DNA of 64,000 bases from Actinoplanes sp. NBC_00393 (GCF_036053395.1 NZ_CP107942.1:7892501-7956500); one strand, 5' to 3'; positions 1 through 10,028 are shown, counted from the stretch's first letter. The notes: generated by a model from the letters alone, not told the origin. Numbers and translations: made by a program.

Positions 1-1332
1 AGTCTCGACCCGGCGGTCTGGAAAGCGTTCATCGACACCGGCGTCCACCAGGCCAAGGACCGCGACATCCAGAAGGCCCTGGACGCCGTGGAAGCGGCGG
101 ACCGCAAGCTGGTGCAGGACATCCTGGCGCGCGCCGAGGCCGCCTTCCAGCGCAACCTCGCCGCGGCCGCCCGCAAGGCGCTCGCCGGCACGGCTTCCGA
201 TGTCAGCGCCTTCCTGCGTACGGGCCAGTACGCCGCGTACGAGCTGGACCGCGCCGAACGGCTGCGCTGCAACACCTCCGGCGTCGTGGACGGCCCGAAC
301 CAGGCCGGCGGAGTCGTTTACGCCGTCGACTACACCGGCGACTGCATCGACGACCTGGGCAACCAGAACCCGTCCGGTCAGCTGCGCGCCTGGCGTGCCA
401 CCGGCGAGATCGCTACCGGCAAGCTGTTCGTCGGCCCGTCGAGCCTGGTCGGCGGCGGCTGGACGGCCACGAACATCCCGCGCATCGTGACCGGTGACTT
501 CAACGGCGACTTCAAGGCCGACATCATCGGTCAGGCCTCCGACGGCAAGCTGCGCGCCTGGCCGTCCACCGGCACCGTCGGCGAGAACAAGCTCTTCACC
601 GGCGCGGCCCGGATCGTCGGCGGCGGCTGGACGACCACCAACATCCCGCGCATCATCACCGGCGACTTCACCGGCGACGGCAAGACCGACATCATCGGCC
701 AGGCCGCCAACGGTCAGCTCCGGGCCTGGGCGTCCACCGGCAACATCGCCGAGAACAAGCTCTTCACGACCGCCGCGTCCGGGATCGTGGGCAGCGGATT
801 CACGGTGGCCGCGTACCCGCGGATCGTGACCGGCGACTTCAACGGCGACGGCAGGACGGACATCATCGGCCAGGCGGCCAGCGGGGAACTGCACGGTTTC
901 GCGTCGACCGGGAGCATCGCCGACGGCAAGCTCTTCGCCGCGTACAAGGTGGTCGGTGGCGGCTGGACCACCACGAACATCCCGCGCATCATCACCGGCG
1001 ACTTCAACGGCGACGGCAAGACCGACCTCATCGGCCAGGCCTCCGACGGCAGGCTTCGCGGCTTCCCGTCCAGCGGCGTCATCGACACCGGCAAGCTGTT
1101 CTCCGGCACCTATCCGATCGTCGGCGCCGGGTGGACCGCTACCAACATCCCGCGCATCGTGACTGGCGACTTCAACGGCGACGGCAAGACCGACGTCCTC
1201 GGTCAAGCCGCGAACGGCGAACTGCGCGGCTTCGCGTCCAGTGGCGTCTTCGGCGACAGCAAGCTGTTCCCGGGTGCCTATCCGATCGTCGGCGGCGGCT
1301 GGACCATCGCCAACACTCCGCGAATCTTCTGA
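1..1332 (+). CDS. ALF-repeat / FG-GAP-like propeller exoprotein, 5' end outside window
   Basis: The frame is open from the first base, and its first residues (SLDPAVWKAFIDTG) align with the interior of the next gene, so the N-terminus lies upstream. About 443 residues are visible. Residues 1-85 are alanine-rich ALF-type helical repeats (short repeats known from actinomycete exported proteins). Residues 95-443 hold six units of about 50 aa, each with a DxNGDGKTDxxGQ loop of the FG-GAP/VCBS calcium-binding type followed by L-R-A-W/F, KLF and GWTxxxxPRI, as in a beta-propeller. Nucleotide identity to the next gene is very high, which indicates recent tandem duplication. The stop lies 15 bp before the next start, so the two are probably co-transcribed. 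Export is inferred from the intact paralogues. The ligand is unknown. Confidence 0.85.
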   Translation, partial: SLDPAVWKAFIDTGVHQAKDRDIQKALDAVEAADRKLVQDILARAEAAFQRNLAAAARKALAGTASDVSAFLRTGQYAAYELDRAERLRCNTSGVVDGPNQAGGVVYAVDYTGDCIDDLGNQNPSGQLRAWRATGEIATGKLFVGPSSLVGGGWTATNIPRIVTGDFNGDFKADIIGQASDGKLRAWPSTGTVGENKLFTGAARIVGGGWTTTNIPRIITGDFTGDGKTDIIGQAANGQLRAWASTGNIAENKLFTTAASGIVGSGFTVAAYPRIVTGDFNGDGRTDIIGQAASGELHGFASTGSIADGKLFAAYKVVGGGWTTTNIPRIITGDFNGDGKTDLIGQASDGRLRGFPSSGVIDTGKLFSGTYPIVGAGWTATNIPRIVTGDFNGDGKTDVLGQAANGELRGFASSGVFGDSKLFPGAYPIVGGGWTIANTPRIF

Positions 1333-1347
1333 TCGGGGGACCGACAC

Positions 1348-3540
1348 ATGACCATCTCCACCCGCGCCCTGACTCGGCGGCTGTTGACCGCCGGGCTCGC
1401 CGCAGTCACCCTCACCACGGTCGTCCCGGCCGTCGCCCAGGCCGCGCCGGTCGAACGCGCCACGGCCGCCTATCTGGCGATGGCTGAATACGACGACAGG
1501 CTCGCGGTCGCCGTGAAGTTCGGCTTCGGCGACAACTTCACACTCGTCGAGCGCAACGACTGCGACTTCGTCGTCGGCCTGTGGGACCTGCTCAAGGAGG
1601 ATCCGGACTTTCTGGAGGTCAGCCTCGCCGCCGAGCAGGCCTTCACCACGTCGGACCCGGAGGATCCGGAAGCCGCGGACAAGGCGTGCCACGAGTTCAT
1701 CGTCACCGGCGTGCACGCTGCCTACGACCGTGACATCGCCCGGGAGCAGCGCGAGACCGAGGCCAAGCGACTCTCCGACGAGACTCGCGCGGCCGCCGCG
1801 TCCAGCATCAACATCGTCGCCGGCAAGAACCTGCTGGACGCCACCGACACCAGCTTCATCCAGCAGATCTGGAACCACGTCGAGGACGACGCCGACTGGC
1901 CCAAGGTCAAGGCCGCTGCCTCCGCGGCGCTCGCCGGGTCGGCGGAGGACCAGAAGCAGTTCATCGCCACCGGCCTGACCGCCGCCGCCCAGCAGGACAC
2001 CGCCGACCGGATCGCGAAGGACGACGCCAAGACCGAAGCCGAAAAGGCCGCCGCCCTCGCCGAAGCCGCCAAGCGTTTCGCCGCCAACCGCATCGGCATG
2101 CCGGTCACCGAGCAACTGCTCGCCCTGCCCGACCGCGACTTCATCACCGAGGTGTGGAACTTCGCCGCGGACGGCACCGAGGTGCAGGCCGCCGCCATCG
2201 CCGCGGTCCGCAGCCTGGACCCGACGGTCTGGAAAGCCTTCATCGACACCGGCGTCAACGAGGCCAAGGACCGCGACATCCAGAAGGCCCTGGACGCCGT
2301 GGAAGCCGCCGACCGCAAGCTGGTCCAGGACATCCTGACCCGCGCCGAGGCCGCCTTCCAGCGCAACCTCGCCGCAGCCGCCCGCACCGCCCTGGCCGGC
2401 ACCGCCGTCGACGTCAGCACCTTCCTCCGCACCGGTCAGTACGCGGCGTACGAACTGGACCGCGCCGAGCGGCTGCGCTGCAACACCTCCGGCGTCGTGG
2501 ACGGCGGGGCGCAGACCGGCGGCGTGGTGAACGCCGTCGACTTCACCGGCGACTGCATCGACGACCTCGGCAACCAGAACCCGTCCGGCCAGTTGCACGC
2601 CTGGCGGGCCACCGGCGAGATCGCCACCGACAAGCTCTTCCCCGGCGCCGCCAGCCTGGTCGGCAGCGGCTGGACGACCACCAACATCCCGCGCATCATC
2701 ACCGGTGACTTCAACGGCGACTTCAAAGCCGATGTCATCGGCCAGGCCTCCACCGGCGAGCTGCGCGCCTGGCGGGGCAGCGGCACCATCGGCAACAGCA
2801 AGCTGATCTACGGCGCCTACCAGGTCGTCGGTGGCCGCGCCTGGAACACCACGAACACCCCGCGGATCATCACCGGGGACTTCAACGGCGACGGCAAGAC
2901 CGACATCATGGCGAACTACGCCACCGGTGAGCTGCGGGCCTGGGCGTCCACCGGCAACATCGCCGCGGACAAGCTCTTCACGGTGTCGGGATCCGTCGGC
3001 ACCGGGTTCACGGTCGCCGCCTACCCGCGGATCGTGACCGGCGACTTCAACGGCGACGGCAAGACCGACATCATCGGCCAGGCCGCCAACGGCGAACTGC
3101 ACGCCTACGCGTCGACCGGCACCATCGCCGACAACAAGCTGTTCGCGTCGTACAAGGTCGTCGGTAGCAGGTGGACCACCGCCAACTTCGCGCGCATCCT
3201 CACCGGCGACTACAACGGCGACGGCAAGACCGACATCATCGGCCAGGCCGCCGACGGCCAGCTCCGTGGCTGGGCATCCAGTGGCGACATCAGCACCGAC
3301 AAGCTGTTCCCCGGCGCGTTCAGCTCGGTCGGCCGTGGCTGGACCGTCGCCGCGTACCCGCGCATCGTCTCGGGTGATTTCAACGGCGACGGCCGGACCG
3401 ACATCATCGGCCAGGCCGCCAACGGCGAACTGCGCGCCTGGCCGTCCAACGGCGTCATCGGCGACAGCGCGCTGTACAACGGCGCGGCTCGCATCGTCGG
3501 CAGCGGCTGGACGATCGCCGCCTACCCGCGAATTTTCTGA
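1348..3540 (+). CDS. Secreted ALF-repeat / FG-GAP-like propeller protein
   Basis: 730 aa. A signal peptide occupies residues 1 to about 32 (basic TRRLL, hydrophobic core, cleavage near VAQA-AP). Residues 45-370 contain four alanine-rich ALF-like units ending in motifs such as FIVTGVHAAYDRD, FIATGLTAAAQQD and FIDTGVNEAKDRD. Residues 380-730 hold six propeller units with DFNGDGKTDIIGQ loops; the first is degenerate (YTGDCIDDLGNQ). The ATG is preceded by GGGGGACC. The gene lies directly after its truncated paralogue and is followed by a strong hairpin at 3551. Such repeats usually mediate adhesion or ligand binding; no catalytic motif is visible. The role in this organism is unknown. Confidence 0.88.
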   Translation: MTISTRALTRRLLTAGLAAVTLTTVVPAVAQAAPVERATAAYLAMAEYDDRLAVAVKFGFGDNFTLVERNDCDFVVGLWDLLKEDPDFLEVSLAAEQAFTTSDPEDPEAADKACHEFIVTGVHAAYDRDIAREQRETEAKRLSDETRAAAASSINIVAGKNLLDATDTSFIQQIWNHVEDDADWPKVKAAASAALAGSAEDQKQFIATGLTAAAQQDTADRIAKDDAKTEAEKAAALAEAAKRFAANRIGMPVTEQLLALPDRDFITEVWNFAADGTEVQAAAIAAVRSLDPTVWKAFIDTGVNEAKDRDIQKALDAVEAADRKLVQDILTRAEAAFQRNLAAAARTALAGTAVDVSTFLRTGQYAAYELDRAERLRCNTSGVVDGGAQTGGVVNAVDFTGDCIDDLGNQNPSGQLHAWRATGEIATDKLFPGAASLVGSGWTTTNIPRIITGDFNGDFKADVIGQASTGELRAWRGSGTIGNSKLIYGAYQVVGGRAWNTTNTPRIITGDFNGDGKTDIMANYATGELRAWASTGNIAADKLFTVSGSVGTGFTVAAYPRIVTGDFNGDGKTDIIGQAANGELHAYASTGTIADNKLFASYKVVGSRWTTANFARILTGDYNGDGKTDIIGQAADGQLRGWASSGDISTDKLFPGAFSSVGRGWTVAAYPRIVSGDFNGDGRTDIIGQAANGELRAWPSNGVIGDSALYNGAARIVGSGWTIAAYPRIF

Positions 3541-3550
3541 TCACCCACAT

Positions 3551-3588
3551 GGAGACGCCGGCGGGACGAGAGAACAGCCGGCGTCTCC
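3551..3588 (+). terminator. Hairpin terminator after the first two ALF genes
   Basis: Perfect 12-bp inverted repeat GGAGACGCCGGC / GCCGGCGTCTCC with a 14-nt loop, 10 nt after the stop of the second gene and 31 nt before the start of the third. There is no U-tract, which is common in high-GC actinobacteria. Confidence 0.7.
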
Positions 3589-3619
3589 CCAGTCCCATTG
3601 AACGGGGGAACCACCACAC

Positions 3620-5917
3620 ATGATTGCCAACTCCCGCGCACTAGGCCGGCGGCTGTTGACCGTCGGCCTGGCCGCGGCCACGTTTGCCACAGTCGTACCG
3701 GCTGTGGCCCATGCCGCACCGGCACTCTCCGGAACCGTGCTCGCCGCCGCCGCGGCCGAGCCGAACGACAAGCTGGCCGTCGCGATCAAGTTCGGCTACG
3801 GCGACGACTACGCGCTTCAGGAGCTCGCGGACCGCGACTTCATCATCGAGCTCTGGAAGCGCCTCAAGGACAACAGCGACCACCTCGAGGTGACTGCCGC
3901 TGCGGAACAGGCTTTCGGCACTGTCGCCGACGAGGAGAACCCGGCCGCCACCGAGCTCGCCTGCCACGAGTTCATCGTGACCGGCGTGTTCGAGGCCTTC
4001 GATCGCGACGTCGCCCGGGAGCAGCGCGAGGCCGAGGCCAAGCGGCAGTCCGACGCGGCCCGCGCCGCCGCCGCGGCCAGCATCAACGTCATCGCCGGCG
4101 CTGAGCTGCTGAACGCCACCGACACCAGCTTCATCCAGCAGATCTGGGACCTGGTCGAGAACAACGCCGACTGGCCGAAGGTCAAGTCCGCCGCCGCGGC
4201 CGCCCTCGCCGGCACCGCGGAGGAGCAGCAGGCGTTCATCAGCGCCGGGATGGCGGCCGCCGCACAGCAGGACACGGCCGATCGGATCGCGAAGGACGAC
4301 GCCAAGACCGAGGCCGAGAAGGCCGCCGCCCTCGCCCGGGCTGCCAAGCAGTTCGCCGCCAACCGCATCGGCATGCCGGTCACCGAGCAGCTGCTGGCCC
4401 TGCCCGACCGCGACTTCATCACCGAGGTCTGGAACTTCACCGAGGCGGGCACCGAGGTCCAGGACGCCGCGATCGCCGCGGTCCGCAGCCTCGACCCGGC
4501 GGTCTGGAAGGCGTTCATCGACACCGGGATCCACCAGGCCCGGGACCGCGACATCCAGGAGGCCCTGGACGCCGCCGAGGCCGCCGACCGCAAGCTGGCG
4601 AACGACGTGGTGGCCCGGGCCGACGCGGCCGGCAACCGCAACCTGGCCCTGGCCGGCCGCCGCGCTCTGGCCGGTAACGCCCAGGTGGTCAACGACTTCG
4701 TCCGGGTCGGCCAGTACGCCGTACGCCCGGACCTGCCGGACCGCATCCAGAGCGGCCTCACCGGCATGTGCATGGGTGTGCCGTCCGGTGCGAAGGAGCG
4801 GAACACCCAGATCATCCAGTGGCCGTGCAGCGGCGCGAAGGACCAGGGCTGGCAGTTCTTCCCGAAGACCGCCGGCTACTACCAGATCCGCAACGTCAAC
4901 AGCGGCCTGTGCCTGGCCATGGGGTCCGCGTCCACCGCGGCGAACGCCTACGTCATCCAGTGGACCTGCACGAACGGCAGGGAGCAGCAGTGGGCGGCGA
5001 CCGCCGACAGCACCGGATTCACCCGGCTGAAGAACCTCAACAGCGGCATGTGCATGGGCCTGCTCAACAACGCGGCCACTCAGGGCACCCGGGTCGTGCA
5101 GCAGGCCTGCTCGACCGCGACCGCGCAGGGCTGGCACACCCGGGCCCGTGGTCTGGTCAACTTCGAGGCCGCCACGCTGAACAACGACGCCTACACCGAC
5201 GTGATCGCCACCGAGGTCTCCTCCGGCCGGCTGTACCTCTACCCGGGTACCGCCGCCGGTGACGCCTTCGGCGCCCGCGTGCTGATCGGCAACAGCGGCT
5301 GGAACGGCATGGACAAGCTCGCCACCAGCCGCCTGAACAGCGACAACTACGACGACCTGATCGCCGTGGAGAAGAGCACCGGCAAGCTGTGGCTCTACCC
5401 CGGCACCGCGAGCGCCGGCCTCGGCACCCGCGTCGAGATCGGCCTCAGTGGCTGGAACAACATGGAGAAGCTCACCGCGAGCCGCTTCAACGCCGACGCC
5501 TACGAGGACCTGCTCGCCGTGGACGTCCGGGACGGCAAGCTCTACCTCTACCCGGGCACCGCCGCGGGCACCCTGGGCAGCCGGGTCGCGGTCGGCACCG
5601 CCACCGGCTGGAACGGCTACGACAAGTTCGTCACCGGCAAGTTCACCCGCGACGATCACAACGACCTGATCGCGGTGGAGAAGGCGACCGGCAAGCTGTG
5701 GCTCTACCCGGGCGGCAGCAACGGCACGCTCGGCACCCGGATCGAGATCGGCACCGGCGGCTGGAACGGCGTCAAGGAACTCACCGCCGGTCACTTCAAC
5801 CGTGACAGCTACGAGGACCTCCTGGTGACCGACAACGCCACCGGCAAGGTCTTCTACTACCCGGGCACCGCCGACGGCAAGATCGGCAGCCGGGTCGAGA
5901 TCGGTATCGGCAGCTAA
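3620..5917 (+). CDS. Secreted ALF-repeat protein with ricin-B lectin domain and five-unit propeller
   Basis: 765 aa. Signal peptide 1 to about 33 (RRLLTVGLAAATFATVVPAVAHA-AP). Residues 45-370 carry four ALF-like units closely related to those of the two upstream paralogues. From about 376 to 510 there is a ricin B-type beta-trefoil (CMGVPSG, NVNSGLCLAMG, LNSGMCMGL, with QGW/QQW/QGW), a carbohydrate-binding fold. Residues 513-765 contain five units of about 47 aa with the pattern NxDxYxDLIAV...GKLYLYPGT...LGxRVEIGxxGWN, a different propeller repeat from that in the paralogues. The N-terminal half was therefore duplicated and the C-terminal half exchanged. RBS GGGGGAA precedes the ATG. The lectin domain suggests glycan binding outside the cell; no enzyme domain is seen. 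Confidence 0.88.
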   Translation: MIANSRALGRRLLTVGLAAATFATVVPAVAHAAPALSGTVLAAAAAEPNDKLAVAIKFGYGDDYALQELADRDFIIELWKRLKDNSDHLEVTAAAEQAFGTVADEENPAATELACHEFIVTGVFEAFDRDVAREQREAEAKRQSDAARAAAAASINVIAGAELLNATDTSFIQQIWDLVENNADWPKVKSAAAAALAGTAEEQQAFISAGMAAAAQQDTADRIAKDDAKTEAEKAAALARAAKQFAANRIGMPVTEQLLALPDRDFITEVWNFTEAGTEVQDAAIAAVRSLDPAVWKAFIDTGIHQARDRDIQEALDAAEAADRKLANDVVARADAAGNRNLALAGRRALAGNAQVVNDFVRVGQYAVRPDLPDRIQSGLTGMCMGVPSGAKERNTQIIQWPCSGAKDQGWQFFPKTAGYYQIRNVNSGLCLAMGSASTAANAYVIQWTCTNGREQQWAATADSTGFTRLKNLNSGMCMGLLNNAATQGTRVVQQACSTATAQGWHTRARGLVNFEAATLNNDAYTDVIATEVSSGRLYLYPGTAAGDAFGARVLIGNSGWNGMDKLATSRLNSDNYDDLIAVEKSTGKLWLYPGTASAGLGTRVEIGLSGWNNMEKLTASRFNADAYEDLLAVDVRDGKLYLYPGTAAGTLGSRVAVGTATGWNGYDKFVTGKFTRDDHNDLIAVEKATGKLWLYPGGSNGTLGTRIEIGTGGWNGVKELTAGHFNRDSYEDLLVTDNATGKVFYYPGTADGKIGSRVEIGIGS

Positions 5918-5935
5918 AACCGCAGCAAGACGACG

Positions 5936-5964
5936 TGGGGCCCTCGATCCGATCGGGGGCCCCA
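5936..5964 (+). terminator. Hairpin terminator after the lectin gene
   Basis: TGGGGCCCTCGATC and GATCGGGGGCCCCA form a near-perfect stem (one G-T pair) around a single central base, 19 nt after the stop of the ricin-domain gene. In practice the innermost pairs would open as the loop. Confidence 0.75.
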
Positions 5965-5978
5965 TTCGTTGATCTTGT

Positions 5979-7091
5979 ATGAGCTCCGTACTACCGGCCG
6001 CACTGGCCGCCGCCCTCACCCTCACCCTGCCGCTCCCCGCCCCCGCCTCGGAGTGGAACCAACCCGGCTTCGGGCCGGGCGCCACCTACTTCAACCCGGC
6101 CGAGAACCGGCTCACCGCCGGCACGGTCGGCTCGATCACCAAGCGCTGGGAGATCCCGACGCACGGCGCGCCGGACTGCGAGATCGGCCGGGACCCGCTC
6201 GTCTCCGGCGGCAACGTCTACACCAGTGATCCGGGCGGCATCGGCGCCTACGACCCGGCCACCGGGGCACGCCGCTGGCATGCCGGACTGCCCGGCCGGG
6301 GCGTCACCCGGATGGCGATCGGCGACGGCAAGCTGATCACCCTGACCTACGCCTGCGACGGTCAGGGCAGCTTTCTGACCGCCTTCCAGAGCAGCAGCGG
6401 GCAGCGCCTGTGGGACGTACCGCTAGGCGGTCCCGCGCAGGACATGGTCGTCGACCGGGGTGTGGCCGTGGTCGACACCCGGCCCGACTTCGCGCTCAGC
6501 ACCACCGCGTACCGGCTCTCCAACGGCTACCGGCTGTGGCGGCTGACCGGCACGCGAGGCGACGGCCTGCTCTCCGCCGGCGGGCGACTGCTGCTGCGTA
6601 CCGAAGGTCAAGGCTCCCGCGCGGTCGCCATCGGCACCGGCGCGACCCTCTGGCAGACCCCGTCCGACTGGTATGCGGTCGGCAGCGATCCGGCCGGCAC
6701 GCGCTTCTACGTCGGCGGCGCCGGCGGTGGCCTGACGGCGGTCAATGCGGCCACCGGCGTACCGATCTGGAAGTCCACCTGGCCGTCACCCTCGGTGACC
6801 GCCGATGACCAGCGGGTCTATTTCCCGCGATACCGCAGCGTCGTCTGCCTGGACGCCCGCACCGGCCGCAAACTCTGGTCCGTCCACCTGCCCGGCGCCG
6901 CCGGCCAGCCGGTCCGCGCCGGCAGCCTGCTCTACAGCCCGTCCGGCATGGGCTCACCGCTACAGATCGTCGATGCCGCCACCGGCCGCGGCCCGCGCGG
7001 AGGCATGCCCAGCGACCAGAACTACCCACCGGCCGTAGCCGGCGGCCGCCTCTACCTCACCGACGGCGGCACGCTGCGCGCTTACTTCTAG
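5979..7091 (+). CDS. Secreted PQQ-like beta-propeller protein
   Basis: 370 aa. A short hydrophobic export signal (residues 1-24, ending PAPAS) is followed by repeated quinoprotein-like blades such as GAYDPATGARRWHAGL, TAVNAATGVPIWKS and VCLDARTGRKLW, ending LYLTDGGTLRAYF. PQQ-like propellers without catalytic residues commonly act as binding or scaffold modules, so no reaction is assigned. An in-frame TGA lies 9 nt upstream, so the ATG at 5979 is the first possible start. It has no ribosome-binding site and sits just past the preceding terminator, so the mRNA may be leaderless. The 3' side is convergent with rlmB. Confidence 0.8.
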   Translation: MSSVLPAALAAALTLTLPLPAPASEWNQPGFGPGATYFNPAENRLTAGTVGSITKRWEIPTHGAPDCEIGRDPLVSGGNVYTSDPGGIGAYDPATGARRWHAGLPGRGVTRMAIGDGKLITLTYACDGQGSFLTAFQSSSGQRLWDVPLGGPAQDMVVDRGVAVVDTRPDFALSTTAYRLSNGYRLWRLTGTRGDGLLSAGGRLLLRTEGQGSRAVAIGTGATLWQTPSDWYAVGSDPAGTRFYVGGAGGGLTAVNAATGVPIWKSTWPSPSVTADDQRVYFPRYRSVVCLDARTGRKLWSVHLPGAAGQPVRAGSLLYSPSGMGSPLQIVDAATGRGPRGGMPSDQNYPPAVAGGRLYLTDGGTLRAYF

Positions 7092-7210
7092 ACCCTTCCC
7101 GGTACGGGCATAGGCCGCCCCCCGCCGAATCCACACCTGATCCGGCGCTCCCGGGCGGCCACCAGCCACCCCAGGCCCCAACGCCCCCGCCGGGCTGAAG
7201 CACATGGCCA

Positions 7211-7420
7211 GCTGACGCTCAGGGTCGTTCAACGGCCCTGGAAACAGCACTCACGGCCAGCCGCAAAGACCCAGCTGACGCCCAGGGTCGTCTCCGGGCC
7301 CACGAAGCAGCACTCACCGTCAGCCGAAGAATCGGGCTGACGCTCAGGGTCGTTTAACGGCCCTGGAAACAGCACTCACGGCCAGCTGGGCAGATCCGGC
7401 TGGCCGTGAGGGTTGTTCGG
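7211..7420. repeat. Array A of the 62-63-bp palindromic repeat family
   Basis: Units start at 7211, 7274 and 7336, with a partial fourth at 7399 (spacing 63, 62, 63). Each begins GCTGACGCTCAGGGTCGT, passes a C-rich centre and a GGAAACAGCACTCAC segment, and ends GCCAGC or GTCAGC, so the ends of each unit are inverted copies. The array fills most of the gap between two convergent genes. The rest of that gap (7092-7210) shows nothing recognisable. Related arrays lie at 29705, 33841 and 46750. Confidence 0.85.
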
Positions 7421-7422
7421 GG

Positions 7423-8547
7423 TCAGCCGTGTACTCGGCGGCGGGCTACCTCGGCGAGCGTCACCGCAGCGGCGACGCTGGCGTTCAGCGACTCGACGTC
7501 GGAGGCCATCGGGATGCTCACCCGCAGGTCACACGTCTCGCCGACCAGGCGGGACAGGCCGCGACCCTCGGAGCCGACGACCACCAGCAGCGGGCCGACG
7601 GCGGCCTCCAACTGGTACAGATCAGTCTCGCCGTCGGCGTCCAGGCCGATCGCGGTGAAGCCGGCCTTCTGCGCCGCCTTGATCGCCCGGGTCAGGTTGA
7701 CCACCTGCGAGACCGGGACCCGGGCCGCAGCGCCGGCGCTGGTGCGCCAGGCGGTCGCGGTGATCCCGGCGGCCCGGCGCTCGGTCATGAAGACGCCGTG
7801 CCCACCGAAGGCGGCCACCGACCGGATCACCGCGCCCACGTTGCGCGGGTCGGTGATGCCGTCCAGCGCGACCAGCAGCGGTGCGGTCTGCTCCAGCGCG
7901 GCGGCGACCAGGTCGTCGAAGTTCTCGTACGCGAACGGCGGCACCTGCAGGCCGATGCCCTGGTGCAGCACCCCGCCGGTCATCCGGTCCAGCTCGTTGC
8001 GGCTGATCTCCAGGATCGGGATGCCCCGGTCCCCGGCGGTCCGGACGATCTCGGAGACCCGGTCGTCGATGTCGATGCCCTGCGCCACGTACAGCGCGGT
8101 CGCCGGCACCAGCGCCCGCAGCGCCTCGACCACCGGGTTGCGGCCGAGCAGCAGCTCGGGCCCTTCCTTGGTGGGGTTGGACCGCCGGCCGGGCGCGACC
8201 CGCGGACCACGCGGACCGGCGCCGGCACGGCCGCGCGTCGTCTGGGCGCGGGTGATGCCGGGAGCCCGGCCGCCGCCCCGGCCCCAGGTGGTGTCCTTGG
8301 TCCCGGGGATGCCGACCTTGGGCGCACGACCCTCGGCCGCCGCTGCCCGGCGTTCCTTGTCCTGCTTACGCGCGGTCTTCTCGGGCAGTTTCTCGGTGCC
8401 CGAATACCCCTTGTGCCAGGGCCGCTCGTCTGCGGGCAGGGTCTTGCCCCGGCCTTTCAGCCCGGACCGGTTCTTGCCACCGGATCCGCCGGCCGCGCCC
8501 TTCTTCGACGTCGTCCGCTTGCTCGCGTTGAATGAATTTCCCGGCAT
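7423..8547 (-). CDS. rlmB: 23S rRNA (guanosine-2'-O)-methyltransferase RlmB (TrmH/SpoU family)
   Basis: 374 aa. Methylates the 2'-OH of a guanosine in the 23S rRNA peptidyl-transferase region using SAM. Residues 1 to about 125 are a Lys/Arg/Gly-rich basic extension. An L30e-like RNA-binding domain follows ([12 protein letters not shown]), then the SPOUT knot methyltransferase with [27 protein letters not shown] and [15 protein letters not shown], the three family motifs. The start overlaps the cysS stop by one base (TGATG), so translation is probably coupled. The cysS-rlmB order is conserved in actinobacteria. Confidence 0.95.
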   Translation of the reverse strand: MPGNSFNASKRTTSKKGAAGGSGGKNRSGLKGRGKTLPADERPWHKGYSGTEKLPEKTARKQDKERRAAAAEGRAPKVGIPGTKDTTWGRGGGRAPGITRAQTTRGRAGAGPRGPRVAPGRRSNPTKEGPELLLGRNPVVEALRALVPATALYVAQGIDIDDRVSEIVRTAGDRGIPILEISRNELDRMTGGVLHQGIGLQVPPFAYENFDDLVAAALEQTAPLLVALDGITDPRNVGAVIRSVAAFGGHGVFMTERRAAGITATAWRTSAGAAARVPVSQVVNLTRAIKAAQKAGFTAIGLDADGETDLYQLEAAVGPLLVVVGSEGRGLSRLVGETCDLRVSIPMASDVESLNASVAAAVTLAEVARRRVHG

Positions 8548-9962
8548 CAGTGCTGCTCTCCTACCGTCCAGCGCGGCCCGGCCGGAGTGTCCTCCACCTG
8601 AATACCCGCGTTCTTGAGCTGGTCCCGCACCGAATCGGCGGCCGCCCAGTCTTTCCGTGCACGGGCTTGCGCCCGCTGTTCCAGTGCCAGCGCGACCAGT
8701 GAGTCGACAACCGGCTTCAGGTCGTTGCCGCCCTCGCCGCCGTCCCAGGCGGGGTCGAGCGGGTCGAGGCCGAGCACCCCGAGCATGGCCCGGACCGCGG
8801 TCAGCGCGCCGCGGATGGCCGGCTCGTCACCGGCGGCGAGGGCGGTGTTGCCCTCCCGGACGGTGTCGTGCACGATCGCCAGCCCGGCCGACGTGTTCAG
8901 GTCGTCGTTCATCGCGTCGGCGAAGGCCGGCGGCACCGCCTTGGGCCGGCCGGGGCCGACCACCTCGGCGGCGCGCTGCACGAATCCTTCGATCCGCCGG
9001 TACGCCACCGCGGCTTCGCGGAGCGCCTCGTCGGTGTAGTCGATCCGCGAGCGGTAGTGCGGGCTGCCCAGGTAGTAGCGCAGCTCGACCGGGCGGATGC
9101 CGGACTCACCCAGCGAATCCAGGTCGATCACGTTGCCCAGCGACTTGCTCATCTTGGACTCGCCGAGGTTGAGCAGCGCGTGGTGCACCCAGTAGCGGGC
9201 GAACCCGAGCCCGGCCGCCTTGGACTGGGCGATCTCGTTCTCGTGGTGCGGGAAGGTCAGGTCCAGGCCGCCGCCGTGGATGTCGAACTCGTCGCCGAGG
9301 TAGCGCCGGGCCATCGCCGAGCACTCGATGTGCCAGCCGGGCCGGCCCCGGCCCCACGGCGACGACCAGTACGCATCCTGGGGCTCGTCGGCCTTCACAC
9401 CCTTCCACAGGGCGAAGTCGCGGTGGTCGCGCTTGTCCCGCTCCGGGGCGTCGCCGGCGGCCCGCATGTCGTCCGGCCGCTGGCCGGAGAGCGCGCCGTA
9501 CTCCGGGTAGGACAGCACGTCGAAGTAGACGTCGCCGTTGCCGGCGGCCGCCGGGTACGCATTACCGCGCTCGATCAGACTCTGGATCAGCTCGTGCATC
9601 TCGGTGATGTGCCCGGTGGCCAGCGGCTCGTAGGTGGGCGGCAACACGTTCAGCTCGCGGTAGTGGCGATCCAGGTGGAGGCGGTTCTCGTAGGCGATCG
9701 CCCAGAACGGCCGGCCCTGCTCCAGCGACTTCTGCAGGATCTTGTCGTCCACGTCGGTGACGTTGCGGACGAACGTGACCTCCAGGCCCTCGTGCAGCAA
9801 CCAGCGACGCAGAACGTCGTAGTTGACCGCGGAGCGGAGGTGGCCGATGTGTGGCGACGACTGCACGGTGAGACCACACAGGTAGATCCCCACCTGACCG
9901 GGCGTCATCGGGACGAAGTCCCGGACCGATCGGGTCGCGGTGTCATACAAGCGCAGCGTCAC
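8547..9962 (-). CDS. cysS: Cysteinyl-tRNA synthetase
   Basis: 471 aa, full length for the family. Charges tRNA-Cys with cysteine in the cytoplasm. Visible motifs are the zinc-ligand Cys29 in YLCGLTV, the class I HIGH signature at residues 38-41 (SPHIGHLRS), a WHIECSAM block, [15 protein letters not shown] and the KMSKS loop (SKMSKSLGN). Transcribed upstream of rlmB with overlap. In many actinobacteria cysS directly follows ispF; here ispF lies about 24 kb away. Confidence 0.97.
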   Translation of the reverse strand: MTLRLYDTATRSVRDFVPMTPGQVGIYLCGLTVQSSPHIGHLRSAVNYDVLRRWLLHEGLEVTFVRNVTDVDDKILQKSLEQGRPFWAIAYENRLHLDRHYRELNVLPPTYEPLATGHITEMHELIQSLIERGNAYPAAAGNGDVYFDVLSYPEYGALSGQRPDDMRAAGDAPERDKRDHRDFALWKGVKADEPQDAYWSSPWGRGRPGWHIECSAMARRYLGDEFDIHGGGLDLTFPHHENEIAQSKAAGLGFARYWVHHALLNLGESKMSKSLGNVIDLDSLGESGIRPVELRYYLGSPHYRSRIDYTDEALREAAVAYRRIEGFVQRAAEVVGPGRPKAVPPAFADAMNDDLNTSAGLAIVHDTVREGNTALAAGDEPAIRGALTAVRAMLGVLGLDPLDPAWDGGEGGNDLKPVVDSLVALALEQRAQARARKDWAAADSVRDQLKNAGIQVEDTPAGPRWTVGEQH

Positions 9963-10028
9963 CGGTCAAGGGTACCGGCCATCTCCAGCAGCCGGCCGCC
10001 CCGCCCGGGCGACACGGCCGGCCGCGGA

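Noticed and set aside
3641..6085. Long minus-strand open frame of 814 codons opposite the ricin-domain gene
   Set aside because: Antisense shadow produced by GC-rich third positions; no ribosome-binding site, no domain, while the plus frame has clear signal peptide and repeats.
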